The notes under the pieces were generated by a model. That model searched no databases and was not told the origin of the DNA. It saw only the letters and a program-made list of their open reading frames with translations. Shown here piece after piece: positions 35,081 to 42,675 of a stretch of DNA of 64,000 bases; position 1 is the first letter of the stretch; every line of letters starts with the position of its first letter. The stretch lies in the NCBI GenBank assembly GCA_947493005.1, contig CANLOY010000002.1, forward strand, positions 62,001-126,000, given 5' to 3'. A program made the position numbers and the translations under genes. This DNA is from an uncultured Roseivirga sp. GTDB taxonomy: Bacteria > Bacteroidota > Bacteroidia > Cytophagales > Cyclobacteriaceae.

Positions 35081-36748
35081 CTAAACGGCAGACACAGATT
35101 GATTATGGCGTGTATGTAAATGATCGCCCTGCCCCACCTTTGATTCAAGAGACCTTACAGTTAATTCCAGAATTACAGTAGAGTAAAAAAGTACGTCATT
35201 GTAAACAGGCTGTTTTCCCTTTACATATTCTGAAAATTCCTTTAGAAAAAGTGGTGCTTTTATATAACCTAAATCATGCAGTCTGGAATCTTTAAAAAGT
35301 CTATCAATAAAACCTGAAGACATCTTCAAACCAAGCTCTAAAACAGGCGAAAAACTCTCTTTTATTTCAGGATGTGTAACCGACCTTGAACATCCTGCCT
35401 GCTTAAGAAACTCTCTTTGCAGGTAACGATTCTCCCTCCACTCTTTTGGCAGACTTCGACAAAACCAAATCAGTTCAGGGGTACAAAAAGGGCTAACAGG
35501 CCAAACACCATTACTAAGGCAATTGGCTGATCCAGTAGCGGCAGCTTCAAGAGCGGAGATTGGCACACCAGAATAAGGTGCATAATCAACATCTGTAGCC
35601 CCATCCACATAAGCTTCAAAAGTACTTGAAGTTAAATAGTCTGGTCGCTCATTTCTCCTAAGCTCCATTCCTTGAAGATACTTACCTTGTTCTTCCCTAC
35701 TCAGTTCATTCCAAAATGGTGAAAAGAGTTCATCTCCCCCTAAACCATTAAGCATCAAAACCTGCCCTTTATCAGCCGAGGCTTTTTGGAACAATCTGGC
35801 AAATGCACTCCAGTAAATCTCCTCCCATGGCACCACTTGATTATCCGGAATTCTTTTATCACTTAATGAAAGAGGTAGATAATCAACAGCAGAAACGTCT
35901 ATGTTTTTGAGATGAAAATTCTTAACCAACTCCATTCTTCTCAGCTGTTGGGCTTGACCACTGATTCCTGGAACAATAATCCCATAAGCCTCTACAGGCA
36001 TATTGCTGACTTGGGCCGCTATTGAAGATATGATTGCTGAATCAAGCCCTCCGCTCAATTCTGTAGTAAAAGGGTACTCCAGGGAGTGCCAGCTCTTTAG
36101 CGATTCTTGAAGGATTTCACGAAACATTGGCAAGACCTCCATGTTGGATTTCAAATTTCTTGGTTGAGGCTCTCCTACTGGATTTGGATATTGGATTCTT
36201 AATTGAAACCCTCGTTTCCCGGACTTTGACCAAACTGCTGTACTGCCTGCGGTTAGGGCATTCATTTCTGGAAAAATAGTTTTCCGGGAGTAAGGGGTAT
36301 TAAAGCCCACTAAAAACTGAGCCGCAAAGTCGCTATCAATCGAAGTTCGGGTTAAGAAACGATACAACTCTGCAGGATTCCAGTGACCATTCAGTTTATC
36401 ATTATTGGAAACAGTGAAACATGGAGCAGTTCCCCATAAACCACTTAGAATTTCCGCCTTGTTTGATTCGCGATCTATAATAATAATTTGGTACTGAAGA
36501 GGCCATTGCCTTAAATCTGAAACCAATGCCGGTAGCTGGTCCTTAGGTACTAATTGATTAGAAAGAACTGGAAGTGATTTACATTTTTCACGTACAACAA
36601 AAACATCAACATACTCACTCCTTATATGAGCATCTTCCAATGCATAGTGCTTATATGGGAAAATGTGATTTGAACCAGAAACCCAACCCTGATTATTGAG
36701 CACCCAGCCTCCTTCTAAATCATTAAAATTCAGATGAAAATGAATCAT
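35081..36748 (-). CDS. Asparagine-synthetase-like PP-loop enzyme, candidate RiPP cyclase/amide ligase
   Basis: This 555-residue protein has an N-terminal Ntn-like domain (about 1-200) and a C-terminal AsnB-type ATP pyrophosphatase domain with the PP-loop ELSGGLDSAI (SGGLDS at 232-237), LNGLGGDELF (335-340) and the C-terminal WPVSPFCTPELIWFCRSLP. The Ntn domain starts Met-Ile-His with no Cys2, so it cannot hydrolyse glutamine. The same loss is known in lasso-peptide cyclases and beta-lactam synthetase, where an amine of the substrate attacks the adenylated carboxylate. The gene follows the 59-residue peptide gene on the same strand after a hairpin, so the peptide is the likely substrate. Confidence 0.85.
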   Translation of the reverse strand: MIHFHLNFNDLEGGWVLNNQGWVSGSNHIFPYKHYALEDAHIRSEYVDVFVVREKCKSLPVLSNQLVPKDQLPALVSDLRQWPLQYQIIIIDRESNKAEILSGLWGTAPCFTVSNNDKLNGHWNPAELYRFLTRTSIDSDFAAQFLVGFNTPYSRKTIFPEMNALTAGSTAVWSKSGKRGFQLRIQYPNPVGEPQPRNLKSNMEVLPMFREILQESLKSWHSLEYPFTTELSGGLDSAIISSIAAQVSNMPVEAYGIIVPGISGQAQQLRRMELVKNFHLKNIDVSAVDYLPLSLSDKRIPDNQVVPWEEIYWSAFARLFQKASADKGQVLMLNGLGGDELFSPFWNELSREEQGKYLQGMELRRNERPDYLTSSTFEAYVDGATDVDYAPYSGVPISALEAAATGSANCLSNGVWPVSPFCTPELIWFCRSLPKEWRENRYLQREFLKQAGCSRSVTHPEIKESFSPVLELGLKMSSGFIDRLFKDSRLHDLGYIKAPLFLKEFSEYVKGKQPVYNDVLFYSTVILELTVRSLESKVGQGDHLHTRHNQSVSAV

Positions 36749-36764
36749 AAAGTATTGGTTAAAT

Positions 36765-36793
36765 TAAAAGCCTGAAGCTAGAAGCTTCAGGCT
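36765..36793 (-). terminator. Attenuator-type hairpin between precursor and PP-loop enzyme
   Basis: AGCCTGAAGCT (36769-36779) and AGCTTCAGGCT (36783-36793) form a perfect 11-bp stem with a three-base loop. On the minus strand it is followed by TTTTAATTT. It lies between the peptide stop (36825) and the enzyme start (36748). Partial termination here would yield more peptide message than enzyme message, as is usual for RiPP operons. Confidence 0.8.
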
Positions 36794-36824
36794 CGATCAA
36801 CTATGATGTGAAATAGTCTAATGA

Positions 36825-37004
36825 CTACTCACGTCTAGATCTGGCATCAGCTCTACCGTTACCTTTTCTGGACATAATAATAGTGCCTGTTTCAGCACCA
36901 ACTTCAACCAATTCTAATTTTTCAGCCCCACTTGTTCCTTCGAAAATCTGACTTCCGTTAGGAATAGAACGGCCTTGCTTTTGTTCTTTAAACTCTACTT
37001 TCAT
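36825..37004 (-). CDS. Candidate RiPP precursor peptide, 59 residues, Arg-rich C-terminus
   Basis: ATG at 37004 and TAG at 36825 give a 59-residue peptide starting MKVEFKEQKQGRSIPNGSQI and ending RADARSRRE. The first about 44 residues are acidic and leader-like (FEGTSGAEKLELVEVGAETG). The C-terminal 15 residues carry arginines at 46, 51, 55, 57 and 58 along with D53 and E59. There is no Cys and no signal peptide. It lies between a glutaminase-less AsnB-like enzyme and a divergent arginase-fold enzyme with a PqqD-like domain, which suits a peptide whose arginines become ornithines. A small ordinary protein remains possible. Confidence 0.72.
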   Translation of the reverse strand: MKVEFKEQKQGRSIPNGSQIFEGTSGAEKLELVEVGAETGTIIMSRKGNGRADARSRRE

Positions 37005-37207
37005 TGTGATTTTATTATGTTTATTAATTATTACTTCATTATGAAATTATACAATCAATTTTATTTAAAAAACAAATTCATCATATATTTAAGTATAAAT
37101 ATTACTTATAAAATCATTTTTTGGTAGACATAGCAGACATATAAACAAACTGATTTCAGGCAATAAAACATGAAAGTTAAAGCCACTCTAATTGTTAAAA
37201 CACACAC
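37005..37207. promoter_or_regulatory. AT-rich divergent promoter region of the RiPP-like locus
   Basis: These 203 bp separate the starts of the peptide gene (minus) and the arginase gene (plus) and are notably AT-rich. TGAATTTG on the minus strand (37076-37083) is one base off the TAnnTTTG -7 consensus. No clear partner box or operator was found. Confidence 0.4.
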
Positions 37208-38596
37208 ATGAATATGAGTAACAAAAAGCTTCGGTTATTACCTAACATAAAAGTGACCAGGTATGCCAATCAACATTATCTATACGACATCAATGCATCA
37301 AGAAAAATGGTCGTCAGCATACCTACGCAAAGTATCTCAGCAGATATCTATGAAGTAATAGCAAAAATAACCAGAGAAAACCCTAACAGAGAAGCATGGT
37401 CAATGGATCAATACGCTGGGTTATTTGGCCACCCACGTGCCGATGAAATACTGCAATTCCTAAAAGAAAAAGGTTACCTGAGAAATGAAAAAACCCAAAG
37501 TCAAATCAAACAAGAAGAAAGTCTGATATACCCTCCCGAACCCGGCTCAAAAAAAAACATAGTGGAAACCTACTCCTGGCTAATTCAAACATTCGACCAG
37601 GAGGAAAAGAAACGTTTTTTCAAACAACCTGTATTTTTTAACCTGCCCACTGAGCTAAAAGATGAAGAAGTTGAAGTCGGTATTGTTGGCTTACCCTTCT
37701 CTTCAATTGAACTATCATCAGGTACTTCATTCGCACCCAACCATCTGCGTACCAGAAGCCAGCTTGCCTATACCTGGTTTGACATTTTTGAAGAAGGCTT
37801 CAATTCAGAAATTGATATAGCAGATGAGTTACCTAAGAAGATTTGTCAGAATATAATTCTTAAAGATTATGGAAACTTAGAAACCAATTCCAATACCATA
37901 AGCAGTCTATTCAATGACTTATACAGCTTTTACAGAAACACTTTACTTAAAAACAAAGTACGCCCAATTTTTATTGGTGGCGACCATGCGGTTACATTTC
38001 CTATAGTTGACTCCCTCATAAAAGAGCATCCAAACCTTCACTTGATTCATTTAGATGCACACAATGATCTGTTTTATTGTGAGCATATTTTATATGATCA
38101 TGCTGCATTAGTATCAAACCTCCTTTTATACTCAAATCTGGAACATGTTCACTCCTTTGGTCTTCGCACATTTTATGATAGCAGAACCAAACATCTGGAT
38201 CGTATTGCAAATGATAAGCGTCTAAAAGGTCGTTTAGACTTACATTCCATAAATAGTTTAAAAAAGTTTACCCTTGATCCTTCTAGTTTCAACAAACACT
38301 TGCAGGCAACGATTCCAAAAGGAACACCATGTTATTTAAGTATAGACCTGGATGTATTAACTGCTGAAGCAATCGCCAATCAGCTATCTACACCAGCTGG
38401 GGCTGGAATTGAATGGTGGGAGTTGTTCTCAACTATAAATATTCTATTTGATAACCTCAATATTATAGGCTGTGACATTGTTGAGTTTAACCTGGCTCAT
38501 AATACAGGCGGTGAAGATAAGAATCAAAACATAATTGCTTTAATACTTCAATTAATAGATGGGCTAGGAAAACAGGCTAAGTCTGACAAATCTTAG
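37208..38596 (+). CDS. Arginase-fold enzyme with N-terminal PqqD-like domain, candidate peptide arginase
   Basis: This 462-residue protein has a C-terminal ureohydrolase domain (about 150-455) with all six manganese ligands: H260 in GGDHAVTFP, D283/H285/D287 in LDAHNDLF, and D380/D382 in SIDLDVL. The family Glu in GCDIVEFN is also kept. The extra N-terminal 110 residues (strands, then SADIYEVIAKI, DEILQFLKEKGYL) resemble the winged-helix PqqD/RRE fold that binds RiPP leaders. Free-arginine arginases are about 300 residues and lack this. Peptide arginases such as OspR of landornamide synthesis turn Arg into ornithine in a precursor. No other arginine-catabolism genes are nearby. Confidence 0.8.
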   Translation: MNMSNKKLRLLPNIKVTRYANQHYLYDINASRKMVVSIPTQSISADIYEVIAKITRENPNREAWSMDQYAGLFGHPRADEILQFLKEKGYLRNEKTQSQIKQEESLIYPPEPGSKKNIVETYSWLIQTFDQEEKKRFFKQPVFFNLPTELKDEEVEVGIVGLPFSSIELSSGTSFAPNHLRTRSQLAYTWFDIFEEGFNSEIDIADELPKKICQNIILKDYGNLETNSNTISSLFNDLYSFYRNTLLKNKVRPIFIGGDHAVTFPIVDSLIKEHPNLHLIHLDAHNDLFYCEHILYDHAALVSNLLLYSNLEHVHSFGLRTFYDSRTKHLDRIANDKRLKGRLDLHSINSLKKFTLDPSSFNKHLQATIPKGTPCYLSIDLDVLTAEAIANQLSTPAGAGIEWWELFSTINILFDNLNIIGCDIVEFNLAHNTGGEDKNQNIIALILQLIDGLGKQAKSDKS

Positions 38597-38697
38597 CAAT
38601 TGAAACCTAAATGTTAACAAAACATACAGTTGGTCAGGATAGATCGGTCGTAGTACACTTTCTTAATATTCAGGTCAATTCACTTAACCAACCAGAT

Positions 38698-38723
38698 GAA
38701 GGTGCCTTGAAATGGGCACCTTC
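38698..38723. terminator. Hairpin between convergent arginase and secreted-protein genes
   Basis: GAAGGTGCC (38698-38706) pairs with GGCACCTTC (38715-38723), a perfect 9-bp stem. T-runs are weak on both sides. It lies 7 bp beyond the stop of the secreted protein gene and about 100 bp after the arginase stop, so it probably serves both. Confidence 0.6.
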
Positions 38724-38730
38724 ATAAATA

Positions 38731-39114
38731 TTATTGTAATGGACAGTTAACTTGTAAATTCTGGGTCACTCCAGTGGTCCATGTTCCATTACTGCGTCTT
38801 ACTTCCAGAGTTACTGTAGAAGCTCCACAAGCCAAATCTCCTGGCCCCAACACTAACCAGTTGGTGGTACCAGTTGACCATACCGGACCCGAACTCAAAG
38901 TCCATCGGTATTCCACAGCATTACAAACTGGGTTTACCAGAAATTTCACAATGTCATTCGCATTTGAATAAACACCACGGTTGGTCATTTTGAATGCAGT
39001 TGGTTGTGTGATACAAAAAGCATCATCAACCCCTTTAGCCTCCGACTTTGGGTTAAAGACAAAAACAGCAACAATTGCTAGCGAAAAAAGTACTGCTACG
39101 CTTAGTTTTTTCAT
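38731..39114 (-). CDS. Small secreted Ig/PKD-like protein
   Basis: This 127-residue protein has a signal peptide MKKLSVAVLFSLAIVAVFVF cleaved near SEAKG. A single beta-sandwich with four cysteines follows. VEYRWTLSSGPVWSTG, LACGASTVTLEVRRSNG and a strand pattern ending QNLQVNCP look like a PKD or Ig-like domain. The function is unknown. It converges with the arginase-like gene across a hairpin. Confidence 0.65.
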   Translation of the reverse strand: MKKLSVAVLFSLAIVAVFVFNPKSEAKGVDDAFCITQPTAFKMTNRGVYSNANDIVKFLVNPVCNAVEYRWTLSSGPVWSTGTTNWLVLGPGDLACGASTVTLEVRRSNGTWTTGVTQNLQVNCPLQ

Positions 39115-39345
39115 AATCGTAAAAGTTTAAAGTGATAAAACAAGCTTAAGATTAGTTACTAAAATCTGATTGAGGTAATTAATCATTAAACTAAACCAAA
39201 TAACAAACGACAAGAGATAATTTTTTATTATAATATTTATAATATATTCTAAACAATCTTTACCCCTCCAGAAAACCGTTCATTCACAATCTCAAACCAG
39301 AGTATTCCCAACTACGAACAAATAAGTATATCAAAGACAAAAGTT

Positions 39346-39663
39346 ATGGTAAATGGAGGTGGTGGTGGTTTTATGTCTGGAGCTATGAAGAGCTTCAAGT
39401 CAAACAGAGCTCTTTTAATAAAGGAAAGAGGTGCTTTCGATATTAAAAAAATACGAGAGTTTAAAGGTAAACCTTTTGCCGAATACAAAAAGTTCAGATT
39501 CAAGAGGGCTAGTCATTCATACTTGAGAAAAATCAGAGAAGCTACAAAACAAGATCAGCTCAATTCACTCTTGAAGAAAGTGGCTCTATTGCTTGTTTCA
39601 ATTATACTGACTGTATGGGGTTTTATATGGCTTAACAATCAACTATTTCAGTTATTCTATTAG
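39346..39663 (+). CDS. Small tail-anchored membrane protein with Gly-rich N-terminus
   Basis: This 105-residue protein starts MVNGGGGGFMSGAMKSFKSN and has a very basic middle (KKIREFKGKPFAEYKKFRFKR). It ends with one membrane helix (KVALLLVSIILTVWGFIWL) and a short tail, so it is tail-anchored or a C-in small protein. I do not know its role. The 89-residue protein at 42303 has the same layout and may be a paralogue. A GC-rich hairpin follows its stop. Confidence 0.65.
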   Translation: MVNGGGGGFMSGAMKSFKSNRALLIKERGAFDIKKIREFKGKPFAEYKKFRFKRASHSYLRKIREATKQDQLNSLLKKVALLLVSIILTVWGFIWLNNQLFQLFY

Positions 39664-39686
39664 AAGGGAGGTTCCCACCTCCCTTC
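39663..39686. terminator. Hairpin between convergent genes
   Basis: GAAGGGAGGT (39663-39672) and ACCTCCCTTC (39677-39686) form a perfect 10-bp stem around TCCC. It sits between the small membrane protein and the convergent LamG-like gene. T-tracts are poor on both sides. Confidence 0.6.
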
Positions 39687-39700
39687 CGTGAATCTGGAAC

Positions 39701-40810
39701 CTAATCTACTTTGATCCCTCCCATGTTGTCAAATTTTGCCATTACTCCCCATCCCCCAAAATTTTCAGAAACTGCTATCCATAATTCATTCTTGCCTTTT
39801 TTCAGGGGTAAATACACAAAATCAAAAAAACCCATGGTTCCTAAAAACCTATAATCTCTGGAAGCATAATTATCTTGCCCTCCTCCTATCGCTTTATCAT
39901 TTAAAAAGACTATGGCTCGGTCACTAAAACCATAAGACATTTTCTTAACCTGCTCCTTATCAGAATGAATAATGACTTTGGCAAAAGTGGTATTGTTCTC
40001 TCTACTTCTAAGCGCTACTCTAGCCAAATTTGCATACCCGGCATTTTCGGTAGTTACTTTCTCCCACCTCAAGTCAGGCTTTACCCTTTTTTTCAGTTCA
40101 TACGATTCCTTTACAAGTTGTTCTGGAAAACTGTTAGATACTTGCCATTCTTTTATCACTCCTTCGGCTAAAGGAGCCACTGACTTACGTGAACTCTTGA
40201 GTATCGGGTTGCTAATCTTTTTAACTTTCATATCAGCCATATGAAAAGCTGAAGGGCCACCTGCTTTAAGGCCAACATTTCCGGATTCAGGATTTCTTTT
40301 CAATTCAGGAATATAAATAGCAGGAACATCCATGTCATTGATATAGATTTCTGCATCTCTCTGAGCAATAACCAACTTAATATGATTCCATTCATTCATC
40401 TTATAAACTATTGGCGCTGAATACTCTTCACCATAGTAAAGCTGCCACCCTCCAACTCTATTAAAAACCGGGGTGTATTGATTAGCATCAGGATTCCCTG
40501 ACTGATGAGGTCGTATATAAAACTCTTCGAAATTGGCTGCGTCTTGAATGCGGAATTCAACCCCAGGAAACCCTCTTCGCTCAGTTACATACACATCATA
40601 CTCTATTACTCCTGTTAAAAAGTTTATTGCTGTTTTTAAGTTTGCTCTCCCCCTATATAGATACAGAGCTTGTTTTCCTTTGTAATTCTCGAATACGGCA
40701 CCAGCTGCTTGCGTCTCCCAAACATCAGGTATCATTGGGTAATCCTGTGCCCTAAGATTTAATGAAAAAGTCAGTACTATGAGTATTACCAGTGTATTTG
40801 TTCTATTCAT
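39701..40810 (-). CDS. Secreted LamG/DUF1080-like carbohydrate-binding or hydrolase protein
   Basis: This 369-residue protein has a signal peptide ending near LRAQ. An N-terminal concanavalin-like sandwich (about 30-200) contains GVIEYDVYVTERRGFPGVEFRI, EFYIRPHQSG, WNHIKLVIAQRDAEIYIND and GNVGLKAGG, as in DUF1080/LamG domains. A C-terminal galactose-binding-like sandwich contains AIVFLNDKAI and VYLPLKKGKNELWIAVSENFGGW. It probably binds or acts on a surface or environmental glycan; no catalytic residues are certain. It is divergent from a membrane regulator-like protein that also carries a LamG-like domain. Confidence 0.7.
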   Translation of the reverse strand: MNRTNTLVILIVLTFSLNLRAQDYPMIPDVWETQAAGAVFENYKGKQALYLYRGRANLKTAINFLTGVIEYDVYVTERRGFPGVEFRIQDAANFEEFYIRPHQSGNPDANQYTPVFNRVGGWQLYYGEEYSAPIVYKMNEWNHIKLVIAQRDAEIYINDMDVPAIYIPELKRNPESGNVGLKAGGPSAFHMADMKVKKISNPILKSSRKSVAPLAEGVIKEWQVSNSFPEQLVKESYELKKRVKPDLRWEKVTTENAGYANLARVALRSRENNTTFAKVIIHSDKEQVKKMSYGFSDRAIVFLNDKAIGGGQDNYASRDYRFLGTMGFFDFVYLPLKKGKNELWIAVSENFGGWGVMAKFDNMGGIKVD

Positions 40811-40920
40811 AACCGTTCAAGTTGTTTAGTGCAAACACGGTTTTATAGATTTAAGGATCGAACAATACGTGTGCAAGTCCGTTCAAAATGGTGCAACCTA
40901 ATTCAAACACAAAGAGTCAT

Positions 40921-40928
40921 TACATTTG
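40921..40928 (+). promoter_or_regulatory. -7 promoter box TACATTTG
   Basis: TACATTTG fits TAnnTTTG exactly and ends 9 bp before the ATG at 40938, implying a nearly leaderless transcript. No good -33 TTTG box lies at the usual distance. It supports choosing ATG 40938 rather than the GTG at 40926, which falls inside the box itself. Confidence 0.45.
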
Positions 40929-40937
40929 TGTCGGTAT

Positions 40938-42206
40938 ATGAATAGAGAGCTTTTAAAATATTGTCTTAGAAGAATCGAAGAACAACTTGGTTGGACCTCC
41001 AGTGACTTATGGCTAAACCAAGACTTCCAGTTACTAAGTGATAAGATTTTTGAAGAAACCAATGTCAAGCTAAGTATCACCACGCTTAAGAGGGTATGGG
41101 GAAAGGTAAGTTATACTAGTGAGCCGAGCATTTCAACACTCAATACGCTGGCAAAATTTATTGGCTACGATAACTGGAGTGAACTCAAAAACAGTCAAGG
41201 GCCAATTGCGAAAACAGAGAATTCAAATACTAAACCTGAGAAACCTATACTTTCAAAAACTCTGGTTCGCGGACTTCTAATTTTGGGCGCTTCAATAGTC
41301 ATTTTCAGTGTCTTTAGTATCACAGGAAGTACTTCTTCTAAGGGTAAAATCAACGTTGAACAGGTTAGTTTCGGAGTTCACCCTGTTACGCTCGGGCTTC
41401 CAAACTCCGTAGTGTTTAAATATGATTTTGGCTCAAGTGAGGTAGAAAAATGCGCTATACAACAATCCTGGAATGAAAAGCTAACTTTTGAGATAGACCC
41501 CAATGGAAAAGAAGCCACTGGTATTTATTATTACCCCGGTTACTTTAGAGCCAAGTTAATTGCTGATGGAGAGATACTTAAAGAACAAGATTTGCATATC
41601 AGGACAAATGGCTGGGTAGGTACTATCTCTGAGGATGAGGTACCAAGGTATCTTTACTATAACGAACTAGAGATCAACGGAAAGATTGGCATAAGCTCAG
41701 AATTATTGAAAGAACTTCATACCAAGGAAGTTGATAGAGCCAAGACCCTCACCTATCACTATTTTGATGACATGAGCCCAGTCAAGGGTGATAATTTCAC
41801 TTTTGAAGTTCGTTTTCGCAACACTTACAAAAAGAGCAATGGCATTTGTCAACAGGTCAGTCTTCTTGTACATGGCAAAGACGCCATCTACCTCACTCCT
41901 TTTTCTATTCCAGGTTGTACCAGTGATATCAATCTTATTTTGGCAGGGGAAACCTTTTCTGGAAAGAAAAACGACTTATCAATGTTTGGAATTGAAGCTT
42001 CCGAATGGCAAAATTTCAGGTTGGAGGTTGCTAACCAACAAGCTCAGTACTTTTTAAATGATCAATTGATTATGACAAAAAATTCCGCATTGAACATTGG
42101 CGATATTGTTGGTTTTAAGTTAAGGTTTGAAGGAGCCGGAGAAGTTGACTACCTACAGCTCTCAAACGAATCAGGAATTGTTTTTGAAGAGAATTTCGAT
42201 CACTAA
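40938..42206 (+). CDS. Membrane protein with N-terminal HTH-like, PKD-like and LamG-like domains
   Basis: From ATG 40938 this encodes 422 residues. Residues 1-90 (RELLKYCLRRIEEQLGW, LSITTLKRVWGK, STLNTLAKFIGYDNW) form a helical, HTH-like module common in Cytophagales. One membrane helix follows (LVRGLLILGASIVIFSVFS). Outside are a PKD-like domain (VVFKYDFG, PGYFRAKLIADG) and a LamG-like sandwich (FTFEVRFRNTYKK, WQNFRLEVANQQAQYFLND). It could be a one-component membrane sensor that controls the divergent LamG gene; this is inference. Confidence 0.65.
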   Translation: MNRELLKYCLRRIEEQLGWTSSDLWLNQDFQLLSDKIFEETNVKLSITTLKRVWGKVSYTSEPSISTLNTLAKFIGYDNWSELKNSQGPIAKTENSNTKPEKPILSKTLVRGLLILGASIVIFSVFSITGSTSSKGKINVEQVSFGVHPVTLGLPNSVVFKYDFGSSEVEKCAIQQSWNEKLTFEIDPNGKEATGIYYYPGYFRAKLIADGEILKEQDLHIRTNGWVGTISEDEVPRYLYYNELEINGKIGISSELLKELHTKEVDRAKTLTYHYFDDMSPVKGDNFTFEVRFRNTYKKSNGICQQVSLLVHGKDAIYLTPFSIPGCTSDINLILAGETFSGKKNDLSMFGIEASEWQNFRLEVANQQAQYFLNDQLIMTKNSALNIGDIVGFKLRFEGAGEVDYLQLSNESGIVFEENFDH

Positions 42207-42302
42207 CCACAACTCAGCTTTATGGTAATAGACATCTTTCTCAAAATCAACTAGTTTTTTAGTTAAAAATCATTATATTAAGCAAACACTAAATTATAGC
42301 AC

Positions 42303-42572
42303 ATGAGAAACGGAGCACTGAGAATCCCCAGTTTGATGATGTCGTTTGGCAACAATTCATCCAATAAAAACCAACCATTCAATATTCAGGAAAACAACCT
42401 TTTTATGGGACCTAAGAGACCAGTCCCAAAAATCAGAAAATTAACTCCTGACCAGAAAGTACTTATTCATACAATGATATCAGAGGATAAGTCAACAAAA
42501 TACAGACAAGCTATAACTACGGCCACCTTTACTGCCATTTTCATTTCAATTTGCCTTCTACTGGTATTTTAG
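42303..42572 (+). CDS. Small tail-anchored membrane protein
   Basis: This 89-residue protein starts MRNGALRIPSLMMSFGNNSS, has a basic Pro-rich middle (GPKRPVPKIRKLTPDQK) and ends with a single membrane helix (TTATFTAIFISICLLLVF). The layout (Gly/Met-rich start, KIR-type linker, C-terminal anchor) is like that of the 39346 gene. The function is unknown. It may belong to the same transcript as the preceding HTH/LamG protein, about 97 bp away. Confidence 0.6.
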   Translation: MRNGALRIPSLMMSFGNNSSNKNQPFNIQENNLFMGPKRPVPKIRKLTPDQKVLIHTMISEDKSTKYRQAITTATFTAIFISICLLLVF

Positions 42573-42619
42573 AAGCATTCAACCTTGCTTCGTATGAGAT
42601 GTAAACATTTCTTAATTGG

Positions 42620-42651
42620 CAAAAAGAAAGGTGTGCTATTTGAGCACACCT
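42620..42651 (-). terminator. Terminator after the M14 peptidase gene
   Basis: AGGTGTGCT (42629-42637) pairs with AGCACACCT (42643-42651) around a five-base loop. On the minus strand it runs into CTTTCTTTTT. It lies 25 bp after the M14 stop. Confidence 0.8.
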
Positions 42652-42675
42652 ATTATCTATTCATTTCCTTGGTGC

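Noticed and set aside
35081-38596. Ordinary lasso-peptide gene cluster
   Set aside because: There is no B1/B2 leader-binding or transglutaminase-like protease gene, and an arginase is present instead; only the cyclase-like part fits.
37208-38596. Simple arginine-catabolic arginase or agmatinase
   Set aside because: The 110-residue N-terminal extension, the peptide gene next door and the lack of arginine-catabolism neighbours argue against it, although metal ligands are normal. It is kept as an alternative.
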